A stretch of DNA of 64,000 nucleotides from Alteribacillus iranensis (GTDB lineage Bacteria > Bacillota > Bacilli > Bacillales > Marinococcaceae), in assembly GCF_900113025.1 (NCBI RefSeq), contig NZ_FONT01000007.1, positions 1-64,000 of the forward strand. Direction: 5' to 3'. The notes below the pieces were generated by a model. The model saw only the letters and a list, made by a program, of their open reading frames with translations, was not told the DNA's origin and made no database searches. A program made the position numbers and the translations under genes. Below are positions 60,397 to 64,000 of this stretch, in pieces. Every line of letters starts with the position of its first letter. Within the stretch, counting starts at the first letter, position 1.

Positions 60397-60777
60397 TTAT
60401 AATAATGGAGAAAGCAGGCGAGCACCTTGCTCAATAATGCGCTCGGTCTGGGATCGTTGCAACAAGTCTTCAATTCCTAATGGTACAGAATCAGTAAGAT
60501 CCCTCTCGAACTGCTCTGTGAGTTCCCTTGCCACATCAGCACTGTACACGACTTGACACACCTCATAATTCAGGCGAAAACTTCTCATATCATAGTTTGC
60601 TGCGCCTACTTCTGCAATTTCCTCATCAATGATCATCAGTTTCGCATGTAACATTCCTTTATTGTACTGGTAGATTTGGACCCCAGCTTCTATAAGTTCC
60701 CCGTAATAGGTACGACTTGCATAGCTCACGCTTTTTTTATCAATGTGGCGAGGAACCAGCAATCTTACGTGGACACA
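60397..60777 (-). pseudogene. cls: Cardiolipin synthase, 3' fragment
   Basis: About 125 residues matching only the C-terminal quarter of a cardiolipin synthase (normal size ~480). The second HKD motif is whole: MLHAKLMIIDEEIAEVGAAN, then YDMRSFRLNYEVCQVVYSAD. Homology begins at VRLLVPRH and the frame before it meets a stop (near 60785), so the first 3/4 with the other HKD motif, the membrane helices and a genuine start are gone. A second HKD is needed for activity, so it is a pseudogene. Confidence 0.8.
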
Positions 60778-60799
60778 TGGTTTTTATCCCACTTTTTAA

Positions 60800-60928
60800 A
60801 ATCGGGGAATAGAAGTAGATACGCTGGGAAACTATAATTTGAGTAGAAAAGAATTATTAGAAAAACTTGGCTTGCCGCCGAGTCCTTATGGCGGAAGGCG
60901 TATTTTTACTTATACTTTGTTCCTTTAA
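60800..60928 (+). pseudogene. Possible 3' remnant of a lost gene
   Basis: A 42-codon frame without start ends at TAA 60926-60928 and reads protein-like (IEVDTLGNYNLSRKELLEKL, GLPPSPYGGRRIF). It lies head-on against the cut edge of the cls fragment and may be a second piece of the rearrangement. Family unknown. Confidence 0.3.
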
Positions 60929-60981
60929 CAAAGTTAAACATTCCTAAAATATAAAAAAATTGGGCAGTGAGGGGCACTAAC

Positions 60982-62439
60982 ATGTTTTTCAAAAAAAAAG
61001 CGCAGCACAAAGAGGATCAATCTCCGGTTACAATCGAACGTCTTAAACATCTCACTTCAAATATAGAAGATGCGATATTTGTGGAGCATGAAACCAAAAG
61101 CTCTAAAACAGTCACGCTTATTTACATAAAAACGATCATTGATGAAGCGCGTTTAAACGAGGCAATTATTGAACCTTTGCTTCGCTGTGAAAAAAAACCA
61201 ATCAATAAATGCATAACAAATGCTAAAGTGTCCGATATATCCACGGTTGATGAGACAGAGTATAAGCTCATGACAGGATGTATTATTCTGCACGATTCCG
61301 CTAATAATCAGTGGTATTCCGTTAGAATGGATAATCCTGAAGGCCGCGGTATTGAAACTTCTGAAACAGAAACCATTCTGTACGGATCCAAAGACAGCTT
61401 GACGGAAAAAATAGATGACAATATCCTGTTAATTCGCAGAAGATTGCCGTTATCCACGCTCAAAACCGAATCATTTAATCTGGGTTCGCAAACGAAAACA
61501 AAAGTAGTGATGTTATATATAGAAGGTTTAACCAATCCCCAGTTGATTTCTATTGCACGAGAGAAAATCTTATCTATTGATTTTGATCAGTTTCTTGATT
61601 CTTCTCAAGTTGCAGCTTTTATGGAAGATCATATACACACAGTGTTTCCACAATTTCAACAAACAGACCGTCCTGATGTCTGCTCTCAATCTTTAGGAAT
61701 GGGTAAAATAACTATATTGGTGAATAATACACCATTTGCGTTAAACGCTCCTATTTCTTTTTTTCATTTATTTCAATCTCCGGAAGATTATATTAACCGC
61801 TGGGTGCCTGCAAGTTTTTTGCGCAGTTTGCGGTATATAAGCTTTCTTCTTTCTATAACATTAATCCCTCTTTATGTGGCATTAACGACCCATCACTATC
61901 AGATGGTCCCTATACAAATTCTTTTTGTTTTAGTTGAATCACGAGGCAAACTTCCTTTTGCTCCTTTTTGGGAAGGAGTTCTTATGCTAACGGTACTTGA
62001 AATCATTACAGAAGCAAGTCTCAGGATGCCGACAAAATCATCCCAGACATTAGGAATAATAGGAGGCATTATAATAGGACAAGCTGCCGTTCAAGCCGGA
62101 TTTGTCAGCCAGGTATTAATCGTTTTGGTAGGTGTTTCTGCCATTGCTTCGTTTCTGGTCCCGAACTACTCTATAACAAAAGCAAATTCATTACTTCAAC
62201 TCATTTTCCTGATTTTGGCTGATGTGTTGGGAATGATAGGTATAGTATTTGGATTGGTTATATTATTGGCTCACTTGAATGGACTAACTTCTCTTAAACA
62301 GCCTTATTTTGCACCGATTGCTCCATTTTATTGGAAAGACTGGTTAGATCTGTTTATTCGAGCCCCTTTGCAATGGATGAAGGTTCGTCCTGAGTCCTTA
62401 CATCCCTTACAAAAATGGAGATACAGAAAAGGGAGGTGA
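60982..62439 (+). CDS. gerXA: GerA family germinant receptor subunit A
   Basis: 485-residue GerA-type subunit of a nutrient germinant receptor in the spore inner membrane. A large N-terminal soluble domain (about 1-280), then five membrane helices. Marks: ILHDSANNQWYSVRM, the RRRLPLSTLKTESFNLG region, TKVVMLYIEGLTNPQLI, VESRGKLPFAPFWEGVLM and EITEAS-type EIITEASLRMPTKSSQTLG. ATG at 60982 with GAGGGGCAC upstream. First of gerA-gerB-gerC order. Confidence 0.92.
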   Translation: MFFKKKAQHKEDQSPVTIERLKHLTSNIEDAIFVEHETKSSKTVTLIYIKTIIDEARLNEAIIEPLLRCEKKPINKCITNAKVSDISTVDETEYKLMTGCIILHDSANNQWYSVRMDNPEGRGIETSETETILYGSKDSLTEKIDDNILLIRRRLPLSTLKTESFNLGSQTKTKVVMLYIEGLTNPQLISIAREKILSIDFDQFLDSSQVAAFMEDHIHTVFPQFQQTDRPDVCSQSLGMGKITILVNNTPFALNAPISFFHLFQSPEDYINRWVPASFLRSLRYISFLLSITLIPLYVALTTHHYQMVPIQILFVLVESRGKLPFAPFWEGVLMLTVLEIITEASLRMPTKSSQTLGIIGGIIIGQAAVQAGFVSQVLIVLVGVSAIASFLVPNYSITKANSLLQLIFLILADVLGMIGIVFGLVILLAHLNGLTSLKQPYFAPIAPFYWKDWLDLFIRAPLQWMKVRPESLHPLQKWRYRKGR

Positions 62440-62444
62440 ACGTT

Positions 62445-63569
62445 CTGACAGAATTTTCCCTATTTGATAAAACGTCCACCCTGGACGGCGTATATGTAAC
62501 GTTTATGGTAAACAGACTACAAATGCTTTATCTTTTACTAATCATGCCCATTTATTTGGTACAACCATATATGATTTGGGCTATTCTTGCGGTAGGAGTA
62601 TTATCGCATTTCAATCTTATGATTTTATCAAAATGGTTTGCCTCCGATTATTCTGTAAAAGGATACCAAGGATTTTCACAACTTTTAGGGAGACCCTTGC
62701 TTCGTTTTCTTGCTTTTCTGGGCTTACCTCTTTTATTACTCAAAATAAGCATCCTTGTCCTTGGATATTCGGAAATTGTTCATCAATTTGTTTTTCCAGC
62801 CGTTGATAGAAATTGGATGCTATTATTCCTTATGGTTGTCAGCATCTATATGGCTGCGCAGGGAATGGAAAAAACAATACGTTTTATTGTTATCGCCTTT
62901 TTTTGTACCATTTGGATGATTGTTTTGTATTATTCTTTTTTTACTTATCCCATTGCTTCTTTGTCAGATTTGTATCCATTGATACCTGAGAATTCGAGTG
63001 ATTTTTTCTGGAAAGGGATCTTACTAATATGGTCATCCTTGTCAGGTCCAGAATTTTTAATTTTTTTAGCCCCATGGTTAGGAAAGAATGAAAAGATACC
63101 GAAATATTTATCGATTGGAAACGCCATCACTGTTATTGAATACTTACTGTTGTTTGTTGCCACCCAATTCTTTTTTGGCGCTGACTTACTTAGACAGGCA
63201 AAATTTCCAATGATAGAGATGATCAGATACTTGCAGCTCCCGGTCTTTGAGCGAATTGATATCATTTTAATTGCGCTTTACATGTTTCATTTTTTATTTA
63301 CGATTGCCATTTTCCTCATATACTTTTACGGTGGCTTACGTATTATCTTTCAAAAGCGAGACGAGCCAATAAATCGGCTTAGCTTTTTTTTAGCCTGCCT
63401 GTTCATCTATGTGTCCCTCGTTCTTTTGAATGAATGGTTATGGGAAGAAGAGCAGAACGTCTTGGTTGATTTTCATATATGGGCCGGAGCCGTATCCTAT
63501 ATACTCGTTCCAAGCTTTTTGGTGGCTATGACTAAAATAAAGGAGCGTACTAAAGGTGGAACATTTTAA
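62445..63569 (+). CDS. gerXB: GerB family germinant permease subunit
   Basis: About 374 residues, ten membrane helices, spore-germination permease (amino-acid permease-like). LPLLLLKISILVLGYSEI and IWSSLSGPEFLIFLAPWLGK are typical of GerB. The likely start is CTG at 62445, 8 bases after a near-perfect GGGAGGTG, giving LTEFSLFDK; an ATG at 62415 inside gerXA has no site. The start lies 6 bases after gerXA ends. Confidence 0.88.
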   Translation: MTEFSLFDKTSTLDGVYVTFMVNRLQMLYLLLIMPIYLVQPYMIWAILAVGVLSHFNLMILSKWFASDYSVKGYQGFSQLLGRPLLRFLAFLGLPLLLLKISILVLGYSEIVHQFVFPAVDRNWMLLFLMVVSIYMAAQGMEKTIRFIVIAFFCTIWMIVLYYSFFTYPIASLSDLYPLIPENSSDFFWKGILLIWSSLSGPEFLIFLAPWLGKNEKIPKYLSIGNAITVIEYLLLFVATQFFFGADLLRQAKFPMIEMIRYLQLPVFERIDIILIALYMFHFLFTIAIFLIYFYGGLRIIFQKRDEPINRLSFFLACLFIYVSLVLLNEWLWEEEQNVLVDFHIWAGAVSYILVPSFLVAMTKIKERTKGGTF

Positions 63570-64000
63570 AATAACAATTTTTACCTCCATCATTTTCTCT
63601 GTCATTTTGATAACGGGCTGTTCTCCCTTTAACGAAAATAATCAAATTGAAGAGATTGCTCCTGTCATATTTTGGTCAATAGAAGAAGGTGAAGGTGAAA
63701 AATTCAAGATGAGTACAATCATGCCCCCATTGATTGCCGAAAAAAAACAAATCTATACCCTTGAGGTAGATTTAATAAAAGAAAGCGGAAAAGAATTTAA
63801 TCTGAAAAATTATCGTGAATTAAAGGTCGGCCAGCTCCGAATTATTGTTATCAATGAAGAAGTTGCCAGAAAAGGCATAAAAACATTGATTAATACATTA
63901 CTGGCAGATCCAGATATCTCTCAACGCCTGTACCTTGTAGTTGTTAGCGGAAGTTTTAATGAATACATCTCCAACCAGCTTGAACAGCATGAAAAAATAG
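63556..64000 (+). CDS. gerXC: GerC family lipoprotein subunit (partial)
   Basis: First 148 residues of the lipoprotein subunit; the rest is beyond the window. Signal peptide with lipobox LITGC (Cys22), then EIAPVIFWSIEEGEGEKFKM and QLRIIVINEEVARKGI, typical of GerC/Ger(x)C. GTG at 63556, AAGGAGCGTAC upstream, overlapping gerXB end by 14 bases. Confidence 0.88.
   Translation, partial: MEHFKITIFTSIIFSVILITGCSPFNENNQIEEIAPVIFWSIEEGEGEKFKMSTIMPPLIAEKKQIYTLEVDLIKESGKEFNLKNYRELKVGQLRIIVINEEVARKGIKTLINTLLADPDISQRLYLVVVSGSFNEYISNQLEQHEKI

Noticed and set aside
1-64000. CRISPR arrays, tRNA and rRNA genes, intact transposases
   Set aside because: None was recognised by reading; no regularly spaced direct repeats of CRISPR type, no cloverleaf, no transposase motif.

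Overview
This window comes from an endospore-forming Firmicute of the Bacillaceae type, probably salt-tolerant. Sporulation evidence: a gerA-type germinant receptor operon at the right end, an H-type small acid-soluble spore protein, four CotF-like coat genes and two YjcZ-type peptides. Salt or stress evidence: a solitary ectoine synthase, a BCCT betaine-type carrier, two RsbR-like STAS proteins and a large catalase. Promoters and ribosome binding sites are Bacillus-like, with frequent TTG and GTG starts. No rRNA, tRNA, CRISPR array or intact transposase gene was seen.

Layout. 0-1.4 kb: YitT-type membrane protein and two tiny YjcZ-like genes. 1.4-1.8 kb: a non-coding block of hairpins and degenerate repeats. 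1.8-9.4 kb, minus strand: a compact ten-gene Tad (Flp, type IVc) pilus operon running from a DUF192 gene and flp to tadC, with no secretin, as expected in a Gram-positive cell. 9.5-26.5 kb: DUF2243/ctaG, katE, then many redox enzymes (FAD-Rieske protein, GMC dehydrogenase pair, pirin, FMN glutamate-synthase-like protein, SDRs, two-domain aldehyde dehydrogenase) and a YtcJ-like amidohydrolase. 26.6-38.2 kb: small membrane and unknown proteins, a MITE-like element, two luciferase-like monooxygenases, HesB-like and STAS proteins, a BCCT transporter and decayed gene remnants. 38.5-43.6 kb: a UDP-sulfoquinovose-synthase homologue and cydDC. 43.8-55.4 kb: sporulation genes (sspH-adhB-yraF-yraG and a divergent CotF-like pair), a PilZ c-di-GMP receptor, an iron-regulated DUF2325 operon, ectC, a PRC-barrel protein and tandem crcB genes. 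55.6-59.0 kb: an SLH-anchored amidase and an aldehyde dehydrogenase. 59.2-60.95 kb: an AT-rich rearranged patch holding broken pieces of a phage holin, a DUF421 gene and cardiolipin synthase. 60.98-64 kb: a GerA/GerB/GerC operon cut by the window edge.

How genes work together. The Tad operon carries pilin, prepilin peptidase, pseudopilins, ATPase, platform proteins, CpaE and a CpaB that ends in an SH3b domain, so it looks complete for a single-membrane cell. The PilZ protein at 46.5 kb is a possible c-di-GMP partner for motility or surface behaviour. The spore coat, SASP and ADH genes appear to form one sporulation unit with a divergent partner sharing a 160-bp promoter region. The most interesting items are the CpaB-SH3b fusion, the orphan EctC with an intact active site, the SqdB homologue without a partner, a DUF2325 operon with a Fur box inside its promoter, the rearrangement scar at 59.37 kb, and several previously unlisted small genes and decayed genes. 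Protein family calls are by reading motifs, without database searches.
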